The position numbers were made by a program, and so were the translations under genes. Positions 8,531-16,996 of a stretch of 18,093 bases of DNA are shown one piece after another; position 1 is the first letter of the stretch; every line of letters starts with the position of its first letter. The DNA comes from Zygnema cylindricum. Lineage: Eukaryota; Streptophyta; Zygnematophyceae; Zygnematales; Zygnemataceae. The notes beneath the pieces were generated by a model. That model saw only the letters and a list, made by a program, of their open reading frames with translations, was not told the origin of the DNA and ran no database searches. The stretch spans positions 63,794-81,886 of the forward strand of contig JBBHKE010000374.1 in assembly GCA_037447655.1 (NCBI GenBank). Reading direction: 5' to 3'.

Positions 8531-9249
8531 CTAAAAGATATTAAAAGAGGATAATTATTACGGACAAAACCCGAATTAGAGTTATTTATAAAATAGAGTA
8601 AAACTTTTTTTTGAACAAACGAAAAAATCTAAATTAGAATGGATATCATTAATTATTTATTTACGATAATAACGATTCTTAATGTTAATAACAATGAGCG
8701 TTGTACTTTTGTACTTTTTCGATTACCGGCAAGTATGGTCAGTCGCAAAAATTCGAGTTTCGGTTAAATTTTGTTTTCGTAAACGCGTTTCGGTCAACGG
8801 TTAACAATTTAGGAGCGTGACATAACCCGGTCGGGCGTCGGCTACTCAAATTTTGAAAAAAAAAAACGGTCGGTTTCGGTTATCTTAAAGTCGAGAGGCG
8901 TAACTCCAAATTTTGTCGCCCCTTCTCTCATAGAATTATCGTCGCCAATGTCACGTAAATTACTTCTCAAGGTAAATTGTAACTCGGTTGAGAGAACATT
9001 CACGTCTACGTCACATGACCAGTTCAAAGGATGCGTCAAACGTAATACAAATCATAGACTCGATACACAAAAAAAAGAACACGTAAGCGGTCGTCAATTT
9101 TCACGAAGTAAAATTGTCGCCTCAATCCACGTCATAATCTCAACAATTGTCAAATGAAATTGTACCAAAAGACGAACCCCAACTCTATTGTACCAAAAAA
9201 AATACTGAAAGATTGCTTGGCCGTCACAAAAAAACTCCTACTTGCCTGA

Positions 9250-9341
9250 CGATATATGACGACGTCCAAAACGGCCGCCGAAATATCCGGCATCGTTCTT
9301 TTTCCAAAGTACATCGAGCATTTGATTGACGCCTTGTACAA
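9250..9341 (-). pseudogene. Possible Copia pol relic (RT to RNase H connection)
   Basis: Read on the minus strand from 9341, the conceptual peptide aligns without gaps over about 30 residues with the element 2 block ending RPDISAAVSVV. PDISAAV is identical, and Tyr, Met-Tyr and Thr match at the expected places before it. Codons differ from both elements in this window, so it is not a recent fragment of either. Flanking frames are broken and no other domain is certain. A VWRL word near 9575 could be the RT VWRL block, but its spacing would need a deletion of about 200 bases. Confidence 0.4.
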
Positions 9342-9739
9342 AACAATTACTCTTCAATGACAGATACACCTGAATCAGATTTTGTAAGTACAAATCTCCA
9401 CGGCGTCTCTATAAATCCACATAGCAATTTAGGTAATCGCCGCACCAATTCAGGCTTCACTATAACACTCGAACAGTTTTGCCGTACTTCCAACTCCACG
9501 CCGAAATTTCGCCATATTTCAAAGTGTCACTACGAAGGTACCAACAGAGTACCAAAAAAAACATAGCCGCCACACACAAGCTCGGCGCCTGACAATCAGC
9601 AAACGGCTGAAATAGCCAGCAAAAGACTGGTTGCGTTCCAACAAGGAACGTCTCTTCTTCCTCGTCAACATTTTCGCGCCGGAGGGAACTAAAATTTCAT
9701 ATACGCGGTGTAACCGTAATTGAACTGAAATGTCATACA

Positions 9740-9744
9740 CACTC
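9740..9744. repeat. Target-site duplication of element 2, left copy
   Basis: CACTC immediately precedes the LTR start TGAAAG and equals 15619-15623. A 5-bp duplication is standard for Copia integrase. Confidence 0.93.
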
Positions 9745-10155
9745 TGAAAGATTACAATCCAAATAAAATACACTTCACAATGGTGTTCCTCCAAAAACAT
9801 TCAATATATATATTAAGCACAATGCAAATACAACTCCTTTTTCTTCCTTCCTTTTACTTCTGACCTTTCTACGCCTTCTTCACAAGCTATACCTCTGAAA
9901 GATAATGCTACCACGAAGTCTCAACAAGTATATATAGGTACACGACCAAAAACGCGTAGGAACCAACGCGGTGAAACACACGACCAATAAGTTGAACCGA
10001 CTTGAACAACACGGTACGACAAAGAGAGTCAACCGCGAACCAACTTGAATCACACGGTATGACTTGAACTTACATGAACCGAAACTACCAAGCAATTTCC
10101 ACGTCACTTCTATAGTACTATTCAAACATACGTGAAACGAAACGAACACTTAATT

Positions 10156-10249
10156 TCTACGTCACTTCAAATATCCAACGACGAAACTACTTCGTCGCTA
10201 ACATCTACGTCACTTCAAATATTTAGCGACGAGACTACTTTTGTCGCTA
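10156..10249 (-). repeat. 48-bp tandem repeat in U3 of the 3' LTR, with TGACGT motifs
   Basis: Units 10156-10203 and 10204-10249 both begin TCTACGTCACTTCAAATAT and continue with CGACGA..ACTACTT..GTCGCTA. Each has one ACGTCA (TGACGT in element orientation), and a third copy of the word lies near 10100. TGACG is a bZIP (as-1 type) core, and duplicated promoter motifs in U3 are a known way for plant retrotransposons to respond to stress. The same array lies at 15459-15552 in the 5' LTR. Confidence 0.85.
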
Positions 10250-10288
10250 GTCGTCGCTACTTTAGCTACGAGAGTATCTCGTCGCTAA
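10223..10288. repeat. 12-bp perfect inverted repeat at the outer end of the 3' LTR
   Basis: TTAGCGACGAGA (10223-10234) is the exact inverse complement of TCTCGTCGCTAA (10277-10288). The 42-base loop has further GTCGCTA and TCGTCGCTA words. The equivalent arms in the other LTR are 15526-15537 and 15580-15591. Confidence 0.85.
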
Positions 10289-10315
10289 GTGAGTGCTCAG
10301 TACAATATCCTAACA

Positions 10316-10326
10316 TTCCCCCTCTT
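10316..10326 (-). other. Element 2 polypurine tract
   Basis: On the minus strand this reads AAGAGGGGGAA, directly before the 3' LTR start TGTTAGG. A second purine run (GAGGGGGC) lies just after the pol stop, at about 10343-10350. Confidence 0.92.
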
Positions 10327-10350
10327 ACTGAGACACTCAAAAGCCCCCTC

Positions 10351-11703
10351 TTACTCCATGCCCACTAACGTCTTTCCCATTTCATAGACTTCCTTCAATG
10401 CTGCTTTGGTTAACATATCAGCAGCTTGTTCTTCTGTAGGAACAAACAAAAATTCAACTTCTTTTTCCGCAACCAAATCTCGAACAAAATGCCACTGAAT
10501 TTTAATGTGTTTAGTGCGCTTATGCAAAATAGGATTTTTACTAAGTGCAATGGAAGACATATTATCACTTAGTATTTGCATGCATTCTTTTTCCACTCCA
10601 ACTTCTGATAGAAATTCCTTAATCCACACAGCATTCTTCGCAGCATGACATGCAGCCATATATTCTGCTTCCGTCGATGAAAGTGCCACAGTAGGTTGTA
10701 AACGGGAATTCCACGAGATAGCTCCACCTGCAAGTAAAAACACATATCCTGACGTAGACCTTCCTGTATCATGGTCTCCTCCATAGTCGGCATCACAATA
10801 CCCATAACAACTCAAGCTCTCATCTTTCCTATAAACAATTCCAAGACTAAGTGTTCCAGCCAAATATCTAAATATTCTCTTCACTGCCTCCCAATGTATT
10901 TTTTTAGGATTGCTACAATATCGACTAACCACGCTCACTGCGGCACTAATGTCTGGCCTAGTACCGACACTCAAATACATTAAGCTTCCGACCACCTCCC
11001 TATACGGGGCATCAACGTCGGGACTTTTAACAAAACTAGAAAGCTTATCACGAGGATCAAGGGGAGTTCCAACTGGCTTACAATCTAAAAACCCAAATCT
11101 TTCAAGTACCTCTTTTGCATATTGTTCTTGGCTCAACTTAATATCTCCGTTCTTTCTCCTCTGAATCTGAACTCCCACAATGTATTGTGCATCTCCTAAA
11201 TCTGTGATTCTAAAATGCTTCCGAAATTCAATCTTTAATTCTCCAAGTAAATCCAAGTTGTGAGAGATAGAAATGAAGTCATCTACGTAAACACTGAAAA
11301 TTACCATGTCTCTACCTTCTCCCCGAATATACACTCCACAATCTGCAGTAAGCCTCCTAAATCCCAAAGTTAGTAAAACCTTGTGAAGCTTATGGTTCCA
11401 TGTTCTTGGTGCCTGCTTCAAACCATACAAAGCCTTCCACAACCTCCATACTTTTCCATTCTTTCCAGGAACTCCTTCTGGAATTTTCATATACACCTCC
11501 TCTTCTAATTCTCCATTTAAGAAAGCTGTCTCTACATCCCTCTGTTGGATATGCATTCCTTCCGCCGCCGCCATTGCAATAATTGCTCGCAAAGAATCAA
11601 ACTTAACCACAGGAGCAAAAGTCTCTGAATAATCAATACCCTCCTTCTGCTGAAAGCCTTTACATACTAACCGCGCCTTATACTTAAGAATTTCTCTCGA
11701 AGC
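10351..11703 (-). CDS. pol: Element 2 reverse transcriptase and RNase H section of pol
   Basis: This open section (451 codons including stop) follows the second TGA. RT copies the element RNA into DNA within the particle, and RNase H removes the RNA strand. RT blocks seen in order: KYKARLVCKG, DVETAFLNGELEEEVYM with a catalytic Asp, LYGLKQAPRTW, and the active site SVYVDD at about 11278-11289. The RNase H part has YCDADYGG, STSGYVF, SSTEAEYMA and a later SDN, giving the acidic residues expected, and ends in ADMLTKA before TAA. All motifs are intact, in contrast to element 1. It has no ATG of its own at the front, so it depends on translation through the upstream TGA codons. Confidence 0.9.
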   Translation of the reverse strand, partial: ASREILKYKARLVCKGFQQKEGIDYSETFAPVVKFDSLRAIIAMAAAEGMHIQQRDVETAFLNGELEEEVYMKIPEGVPGKNGKVWRLWKALYGLKQAPRTWNHKLHKVLLTLGFRRLTADCGVYIRGEGRDMVIFSVYVDDFISISHNLDLLGELKIEFRKHFRITDLGDAQYIVGVQIQRRKNGDIKLSQEQYAKEVLERFGFLDCKPVGTPLDPRDKLSSFVKSPDVDAPYREVVGSLMYLSVGTRPDISAAVSVVSRYCSNPKKIHWEAVKRIFRYLAGTLSLGIVYRKDESLSCYGYCDADYGGDHDTGRSTSGYVFLLAGGAISWNSRLQPTVALSSTEAEYMAACHAAKNAVWIKEFLSEVGVEKECMQILSDNMSSIALSKNPILHKRTKHIKIQWHFVRDLVAEKEVEFLFVPTEEQAADMLTKAALKEVYEMGKTLVGME

Positions 11704-11904
11704 TCACGTCTTTATCTTAAAAACCCACTTAGATTCAATCGCCTTCTTACCAACCGGTAAATCTACCTCTTCAAAACACCCATTCGATTTTACAGAATTA
11801 AATTCTTTGATAAACGCCGGTTTCCACTTCTCCTCCCATTCGTCCAAGTCTCGAGCCTCTTGGTATGATTGAGGATCAGCTGGACGATTTTCTGTAATTG
11901 CCTC

Positions 11905-14900
11905 TCATAAGAGAAAAGATTCTGCCCTTCCTTCTCTAATTTCGGAAATTGCCCTCTGGTAGCTGGTTTGCTTTTTATATGGCTGTCCAGGTGAAAATCG
12001 TTCCGGTGCCTTCCCTTTAGTGGATCTCTTACTTCTCCGTACGTCTTCTGCAAATTCTTTATCCGAATCACTGCTCTCAATCTTGTCATCATCCTCCTTC
12101 TCTAGGGGTGTCTCTTCTGATGTCACGTTGTCAATGCCAGTGGGTGATTCTCTTGTGACCTTATCTCCTTGTGATTTGGTGCCGCTAAGCTTAGGTGTCG
12201 AAACTTTCTCTAAAGGTTTCTCTACAAATCGCACATTTTTTTTCGTCCCTACCTCTAACAAAACTTCGTCCTCTTCTTCTTCCTCTCCAGTGAACTTCTC
12301 ATAATGACTCTCCTCCTCATAATCTTGAGCTCGTTTGGACTCATTAGCTCCTTTCACCATCCATTCCAAGTTCTCATTAAACTCCACATTTCTAGACTCT
12401 TTAACACTTCTAGTAACTGGGTTGTAAATCCTATACTGCATTGAGTTTTCACTATATCCCACAAAATATCCTTCCCATGACCGTGCAGCAAACTTTCCCT
12501 CCCGATTTCTTTCCTCTATGTAACCCATAGCCTCACATCCCCAAATCCTTAAGTGTTTTACCGTAGGTGTTTGTCCACTCCAAAGTTCTTCCGGTGTTTT
12601 GTTGCCCAAAACGGAATTTATTCTCCTGTTGGTAATATGGTTAGCTGCCCTGATTGCTTCTCCCCAAAGACGATGTGTGAGTTTCGTCGTATGGAGCATG
12701 GCTCGCACCATCTCTTGCAATGTTCGATTCTTCCTCTCTGCAATTCCATTCGATTGTGGGGAATAATGAGCCGTGAACTGCTGCTTAATCCCCGTCTCTT
12801 TACAATAATCGGCGAAAGCAAGAAATTCACCTCCTCGGTCTGAGCGTACCGCCTTTACCTGCCTCCCACTTTCCCTCTCAGCCATGACCAAAAAGTCTTT
12901 AAATGTTTCAAGAGCGTCTGACTTAGCTTTTAAAAGATATACCCATGTCTTTCTGCTGAAATCATCCACTATCACCATAATATACTTATTTTTTCCAATG
13001 GTTTCTAGATGTGTGTCCCCACAAAGATCTACATGGACTAGATCTAGAGGGGCATTCGCTTTGAATTGAAGATCTTTCACCGGATGAGGCTTCCTTTTAT
13101 GTTTCCCTTTTGTGCATCCAACACATCCAATGACCTTCTCTCCCGTTGCCACATCTAGCCCTCGAACCGCCCCATGACGAATCATCTCCTTAATGTTGCT
13201 CTCTGAAGTGTGACACATACGATGGTGCCACAACGTGAGATCCTCCTTGTTGACCTCTGCCGAATGGAGATGACCTTCTTCATCCGCCGACCTATTTTCT
13301 GGTTTTCTCCAAATCAATCTACTTTGCATATTTTCAGTCACAATGCCTTCTGCAAATGGCCCTGTTTTGCTACTCAAAACGATTCTACCTCCTTCCAAGC
13401 ATGTGGCTCTTCCTCCTTTCTTTTGAAGCTGTGGAACACTTAAGAGATTAATGCAACCCCCCGGATTATAAAGCACATTGTTAAAACGTACTCTATTGAC
13501 TCTAGTATTCCCTTCCCTATCTTGTGTTGGTAGATCCAACCGTACTGTTCCCACTGTATCGATAACCATCATTGAACCATTAGCCACTATGATGGATTTT
13601 GGTATAGTGAGTTTTCTAATGTCACTGAATAGTCCTGGATCTGAACACATGTGATGTGTGGCACCTGAATCTATGATCCAACTGTTAAATTTTCCCTTAC
13701 TCTCCTTGCCTCGTGTGTGAATTATAATATCCTCCTTTTCCTGTGATTCCTCGATAAGTGAAACGAAAAATTCTAAATCCTGTCCCATTGGCCCATCCCC
13801 AACAAAATCCCCTCTACCTGATGAGCTACTTCCACTTCCTCCACTTCCTCCGCCTCTAAATTGTCCCCCTCCGCGATTGTTTCCCTTGTTTTGATAACAA
13901 CTGCGACCAGTGTGTCCCCATTTATGACAAACGTTACACTGTTTACTTTTGTCTGGGCATTCAAAAGAGCCATGCCCAATCTCGTTACAATTGTAACAAG
14001 TCATCTGAGAGGTATCACGTTGATATGAGCCTCTCCTTGGGCCCTGTGACCTGCCTCCTCGTCCACGATATCTACCTCCTCTCCCCGTAGATCCCCTAAA
14101 GCTGTAAGCTCCTCCGTCATCCTCCTCTTCATAACTTTGGTAAGATGACCCCTTGTTTTCCTCTTTCGGTGTTGCTTTTTCCTTCTCCGTACTCTTCAAG
14201 TGATTGATAGCGTATGCCATTGTTGGTTTCTCTCGCCCCTTGATGACCTCCTTTGCTACCGCAAACTTGCTTGGAAGACTCCTCATGAAAACAAACAACC
14301 TCTCTTTTTCTGTAGGGAAGTTATTGAGTGAGTTAAGTTGTTCTATGATAACATTAAACCTTTTGACTCCATCATGAATAGACTCATTCTCCTTCATTCT
14401 AAATCCAATATACTCCTCAAAGAGATAATTTTCATTTGCCTCAAATCCTTTTTCAAACGCATTTTGCAAAGCGGTCCAACAATCATAAGCCGTATCATGA
14501 GTTAGAAGATGTTCATGCATAGAACTAGCACAACTTTGTATTAGTGCGGTGGAGGCCGCCATATCTTTCTTGTCCCACTTCTTTGCGCCGGCCGGATCCT
14601 CGGAAGGATCCGGTCGTGTTTCTTCCCCGATGACGATGTCCCAAAGTTTTTTCGGTGTGAATGCTCCTCGAATGTATCTCTTCCAAATTTCATAGTTAGC
14701 ACCCGTGAAAACAATGGTCTTATTAAACACCTTAAGATCATCATCGTCGCTCTCCTCCTCTTCCTCATAAAGTTTAGATTTCCCCTTTTTGGTTTTTATT
14801 TTCTTTGAATTGAGTGAGTCTCCACTTACTCCTCCACCTCCATTATCTTCTTGTGTTTTGAGAAACTCTTGAAAGCGTTGAAACGTTCCTTCGTCCATCT

Positions 14901-15009
14901 TCACATTTTTCTCTCCCCATTCGTCATACTCATCATATTGTGTCCCTGTAACTCCTCCTCCACTAACTCCCCCACTAGCTTCCGCCGGGGATTTCCCTTT
15001 CTCCGCCAT
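11905..15009 (-). CDS. gag-pol: Element 2 Gag, protease and integrase (1,034 codons)
   Basis: ATG at 15009 is the first in frame after the PBS. The N-terminus is Gly-rich, then acidic (EEEEESDDDD near residue 85). The Gag core spans about 95-290. An Arg/Gly-rich part (about 305-330) precedes two tandem CCHC knuckles (about 338-371; CYNCNEIGHGSFEC and CNVCHKWGHTGRSC). A second Gly/Ser-rich linker follows. The protease has IIDSGATHH (Asp near 447). Integrase has the zinc region WHHRMCH (about 594) with CVGC (about 629), and the triad Asp in HVDLC (about 661), Asp in RSDRGGEF (about 724) and Glu in NGIAERKNR (about 758), 34 apart. The C-terminal region (KHLRIWGCEAMGY) is followed by a long acidic linker to the TGA. 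Everything needed for particle formation and integration is present. Confidence 0.93.
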   Translation of the reverse strand: MAEKGKSPAEASGGVSGGGVTGTQYDEYDEWGEKNVKMDEGTFQRFQEFLKTQEDNGGGGVSGDSLNSKKIKTKKGKSKLYEEEEESDDDDLKVFNKTIVFTGANYEIWKRYIRGAFTPKKLWDIVIGEETRPDPSEDPAGAKKWDKKDMAASTALIQSCASSMHEHLLTHDTAYDCWTALQNAFEKGFEANENYLFEEYIGFRMKENESIHDGVKRFNVIIEQLNSLNNFPTEKERLFVFMRSLPSKFAVAKEVIKGREKPTMAYAINHLKSTEKEKATPKEENKGSSYQSYEEEDDGGAYSFRGSTGRGGRYRGRGGRSQGPRRGSYQRDTSQMTCYNCNEIGHGSFECPDKSKQCNVCHKWGHTGRSCYQNKGNNRGGGQFRGGGSGGSGSSSSGRGDFVGDGPMGQDLEFFVSLIEESQEKEDIIIHTRGKESKGKFNSWIIDSGATHHMCSDPGLFSDIRKLTIPKSIIVANGSMMVIDTVGTVRLDLPTQDREGNTRVNRVRFNNVLYNPGGCINLLSVPQLQKKGGRATCLEGGRIVLSSKTGPFAEGIVTENMQSRLIWRKPENRSADEEGHLHSAEVNKEDLTLWHHRMCHTSESNIKEMIRHGAVRGLDVATGEKVIGCVGCTKGKHKRKPHPVKDLQFKANAPLDLVHVDLCGDTHLETIGKNKYIMVIVDDFSRKTWVYLLKAKSDALETFKDFLVMAERESGRQVKAVRSDRGGEFLAFADYCKETGIKQQFTAHYSPQSNGIAERKNRTLQEMVRAMLHTTKLTHRLWGEAIRAANHITNRRINSVLGNKTPEELWSGQTPTVKHLRIWGCEAMGYIEERNREGKFAARSWEGYFVGYSENSMQYRIYNPVTRSVKESRNVEFNENLEWMVKGANESKRAQDYEEESHYEKFTGEEEEEDEVLLEVGTKKNVRFVEKPLEKVSTPKLSGTKSQGDKVTRESPTGIDNVTSEETPLEKEDDDKIESSDSDKEFAEDVRRSKRSTKGKAPERFSPGQPYKKQTSYQRAISEIREGRAESFLL

Positions 15010-15030
15010 ACCAGCAAGTGTTGCCAGTAA

Positions 15031-15045
15031 CCCGCTCCGATACCA
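15031..15045 (-). other. Element 2 primer-binding site
   Basis: The minus strand reads TGGTATCGGAGCGGG, two bases inside the 5' LTR end. The first 12 bases equal the PBS of element 1 and differ from the common plant initiator-Met site TGGTATCAGAGC at one base. Confidence 0.88.
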
Positions 15046-15230
15046 ATTGAAAGATTACAATCCAAATAAAATACACTTCACAATGGTGTTCCTCCAAAAA
15101 CATTCAATATATATATTAAGCACAATGCAAATACAACTCCTTTTTCTTCCTTCCTTTTACTTCTGACCTTTCTACGCCTTCTTCACAAGCTATACCTCCG
15201 AAAGATAATGCTACCACGAAGTCTCAACAA

Positions 15231-15240
15231 GTATATATAG
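15231..15240 (-). promoter_or_regulatory. Putative TATA box of element 2
   Basis: CTATATATAC in element orientation is the best TATA-like word in the LTR, downstream of the TGACGT-bearing repeats. Initiation would be expected about 30 bases further, near 15205. The start itself cannot be seen. Confidence 0.55.
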
Positions 15241-15458
15241 GTACACGACCAAAAACGCGTAGGAACCAACGCGGTAAAACACACGACCAATAAGTTGAAC
15301 CGACTTGAACAACACGGTACGACAAAGAGAGTCAACCGCGAACCAACTTGAATCACACGGTATGACTTGAACTTACGTGAACCGAAACTACCAAGCAATT
15401 TCCACGTCACTTCTATAGTACTATTCAAACATACGTGAAACGAAACGAACACTTAATT

Positions 15459-15552
15459 TCTACGTCACTTCAAATATCCAACGACAAAACTACTTCGTCG
15501 CTAACTTCTACGTCACTTCAAATATTTAGCGACGAGACTACTTTTGTCGCTA
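15459..15552 (-). repeat. 48-bp tandem repeat in U3 of the 5' LTR
   Basis: Units 15459-15506 and 15507-15552 each carry TCTACGTCACTTCAAATAT. They match the array in the 3' LTR except at two of the five LTR differences. They lie upstream of the TATA box, where enhancers of a plant LTR are expected. Confidence 0.85.
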
Positions 15553-15618
15553 GTCGTCGCTACTTTAGCTACGAGAGTATCTCGTCGCTAAGTGAGTGCT
15601 CAGTACAATATCCTAACA

Positions 15619-15623
15619 CACTC
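15619..15623. repeat. Target-site duplication of element 2, right copy
   Basis: CACTC follows the LTR end CCTAACA and equals 9740-9744. It marks a clean insertion with no later rearrangement of the ends. Confidence 0.93.
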
Positions 15624-15930
15624 TACAATTTCATGGACCAAAACGAAGTACCACATGAAACGCCCACACGAATCATGAACAAATTTATTTGTTGTACAAA
15701 TGACTTGTACAATTTAACCGTACAAAATTTCTCTTTCGTTTCCGTTTCTTTCACTTCACTCCTCACTCATCTTTTGAACGCCTGTATCGCTCCTTCCACT
15801 TCCTCACTGCACCTTCACTTATCAATCCTCAAAATTTTCTCCTACTCACATGTTAATGTCCACTAAAAACAGAAGCATCTTACGGAAAATTGAAGCATCT
15901 TTTCTAAAAAATAGAAAACTGGAGCACTAA
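15624..15930. other. Gene-free flank right of element 2, possible leader of an older element
   Basis: If the PBS at 15931-15945 is real, this would be the untranslated leader of an older minus-strand element. No gag motif is seen. It is CT-rich on the plus strand near 15730-15850. The word GAAGCATCTT occurs twice close together (near 15872 and 15893). Confidence 0.4.
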
Positions 15931-15945
15931 CCTGCTACGATACCA
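15931..15945 (-). other. Primer-binding site of a third, older LTR element
   Basis: The minus strand reads TGGTATCGTAGCAGG, close to the two other PBS sequences in this window. It lies two bases from an LTR-like end (minus strand TTCTTAACA). The combination of a CA-ending LTR, a short gap and an initiator-Met-like site is diagnostic of a 5' LTR/PBS junction. Confidence 0.7.
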
Positions 15946-16170
15946 AATGTTAAGAATCGATATGGTGCTCAGTGGAATGCTGCTCACTACAACTTGGTGA
16001 GACCTCCATAGGACCTCAAGTAGGCAGCTCACACAAAGCCGCTAGGATAGACTTGATCCCTTTATGTTTCATCGAGATTGTATGCCACCCTGACACATGA
16101 CACATAACAGATTGACCTACCTGAGGTGACTTCACCCAAGTGAAGGCAAGACTGCCCTGGGTTTGCCATA

Positions 16171-16190
16171 AATAGAATTAAATAGAATTA
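16171..16190. repeat. Tandem 10-mer x2
   Basis: AATAGAATTA occurs twice in a row. Confidence 0.9.
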
Positions 16191-16333
16191 AGCAATTTGT
16201 TCCTTTGAGCAGTAAATTATCAATGGTTAAAGTTGACCTTCTTATACAAGAGCGTGGTAGGAGAGAGGCGGCTACCTAAGAATTGTCTAAGTCCTAAACC
16301 CCTTTTTAAACCCTGTGCTACTAGAGTACGGCA

Positions 16334-16361
16334 CCAATCACATTACTCCAATCACATTACT
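16334..16361. repeat. Tandem 14-mer x2
   Basis: CCAATCACATTACT occurs twice head to tail without mismatch. Confidence 0.92.
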
Positions 16362-16927
16362 GTACAGTAGAAAAAGGTCAAGGTCATGAGGTACTGATGC
16401 CGCGGTACTTTTTGTATGGCCATCGTACGGAATGGCCAAGGCGTTGACGCCTATCTCATCCGGGCTTGTTCTGGTGTCCTCTGGAAATGCCATTAGCCAA
16501 AGAGACAGCGCGACGTGTCACCTGGTGTGGTTGTGTCCAAAAACCGCCAAGGCGGCCATTTCGCGATGTCGCTGTCCACCGTGGCTGTTCGATCCAAACC
16601 AACTTTTAATATTAGTCGTCGAAACAAATGTGCGGTATATTTGTTTCGTGCGGTACCTTCGTCCGTATTATGTATACAATTGAGTATATATACTAAAGTC
16701 TGATCGCTCAGTTAAATGGAATTCTCTACAAGTACATCTTTAAATAGTTATTGAACCCTATATTTTTCAACACATATACTAGACTTACAAGATATGAACG
16801 AACGACTACCGCTACTTGACGGACAATAGGTACCAAGATCAGATCCAAGGTCCGTCAATCCTTTTTTTGCTATCCTTAACAACAACTACATTGTGTCTCC
16901 TTGAGCAACCTAGGCAGCCATGGCTCT

Positions 16928-16967
16928 AACTCCCTCTCCATTCTTCAACTCCCACTCCATTCTTCAG
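16928..16967. repeat. Imperfect 19-bp tandem repeat
   Basis: On the minus strand GAAGAATGGAG[T/A]GGGAGTT occurs twice in succession with one difference. It is purine-rich and could be a PPT-like remnant, but no LTR start clearly follows. Confidence 0.7.
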
Positions 16968-16996
16968 TGACTCCAACAAGTTTATGGACTTTTGAG

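Larger units (their letters stand above)
7629..9739. other. Gene-free segment between elements 1 and 2
   Basis: There is no supported host gene; open frames on both strands are 60-93 codons and unrecognised. Several local structures are listed separately: a TGACGT palindrome with a direct repeat at 8418-8530, AACCGAAACCG words in opposite orientation near 8182 and 8870, and a possible Copia pol relic at 9250-9341. The word GCCGTACA or close variants recurs (7720, 7802, 8044, 8111, 9481). The segment is probably old, decayed transposon DNA. Confidence 0.6.
9745..10315 (-). repeat. Element 2 3' LTR
   Basis: On the plus strand it runs TGAAAG to CCTAACA, so in element orientation it starts TGTTAGG and ends CTTTCA. 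It is the near-identical partner of 15048-15618. It contains the 48-bp U3 tandem repeat and a TATATATA-like box near 9929. Confidence 0.97.
10351..15009 (-). pseudogene. gag-pol: Element 2 gag-pol polyprotein, one frame with two TGA stops
   Basis: From ATG at 15009 (21 bases after the PBS) to TAA at 10351-10353 one frame covers 1,553 codons with no frameshift. The order is Gag, protease, integrase, RT, RNase H, typical of Copia elements that translate a single polyprotein. Two TGA codons interrupt it, at 11907-11905 (codon 1035) and 11706-11704 (codon 1102), both between integrase and the RT core. Between and after them the frame still encodes recognisable RT N-terminal sequence (DLPVGKKAIESKWVFK; YKARLVCKGFQQ), so the stops are recent point changes, readthrough sites or sequence errors. 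Without readthrough no RT is made. Confidence 0.93.
9745..15618 (-). mobile_element. Element 2: young, near-intact Ty1/copia LTR retrotransposon
   Basis: This 5,874-bp minus-strand element has all structural parts: 571-bp LTRs (9745-10315, 15048-15618), PBS (15031-15045), one gag-pol frame (15009 down to 10351), PPT (10316-10326) and a perfect CACTC target duplication. The LTRs differ at five positions (left-copy coordinates 9896, 9973, 10074, 10183, 10203; four transitions, one transversion), about 0.9%. Since LTRs are identical at insertion, it inserted recently relative to element 1. Only two in-frame TGA codons (11905-11907 and 11704-11706) separate it from a full polyprotein, so its enzymes may have been active until recently. 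It lies inside older decayed repeat DNA. Confidence 0.98.
15048..15618 (-). repeat. Element 2 5' LTR (promoter LTR)
   Basis: It is 571 bp, the same length as the 3' LTR, with TG..CA ends. As the upstream LTR it should drive transcription. A TATA box, CTATATATAC on the minus strand (15231-15240), lies about 378 bases from the LTR start. U3 carries the 48-bp tandem repeat (15459-15552) with TGACGT words and the TTAGCGACGAGA inverted repeat. Confidence 0.97.
15948..16978 (-). repeat. LTR-like segment of an older minus-strand element, outer edge tentative
   Basis: The inner edge (TGTTAAGAATCG on the plus strand) abuts the PBS and is well supported. The outer edge is a guess: CCAACA at 16973-16978 would give TG..CA ends and about 1,030 bp, but no partner LTR is in the window and no PPT adjoins that edge. 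Inside are two small exact tandem repeats (16171-16190 and 16334-16361) and no coding region. Confidence 0.4.

Noticed and set aside
9880-10149. 89-codon minus-strand open frame present in both LTRs of element 2 (also 15183-15452)
   Set aside because: It appears twice only because the LTRs are duplicated. It resembles no protein I know and lies in U3/R regulatory sequence.
10569-10805. 78-codon minus-strand frame and similar short frames inside element 2
   Set aside because: These are alternate-frame shadows of the gag-pol polyprotein.
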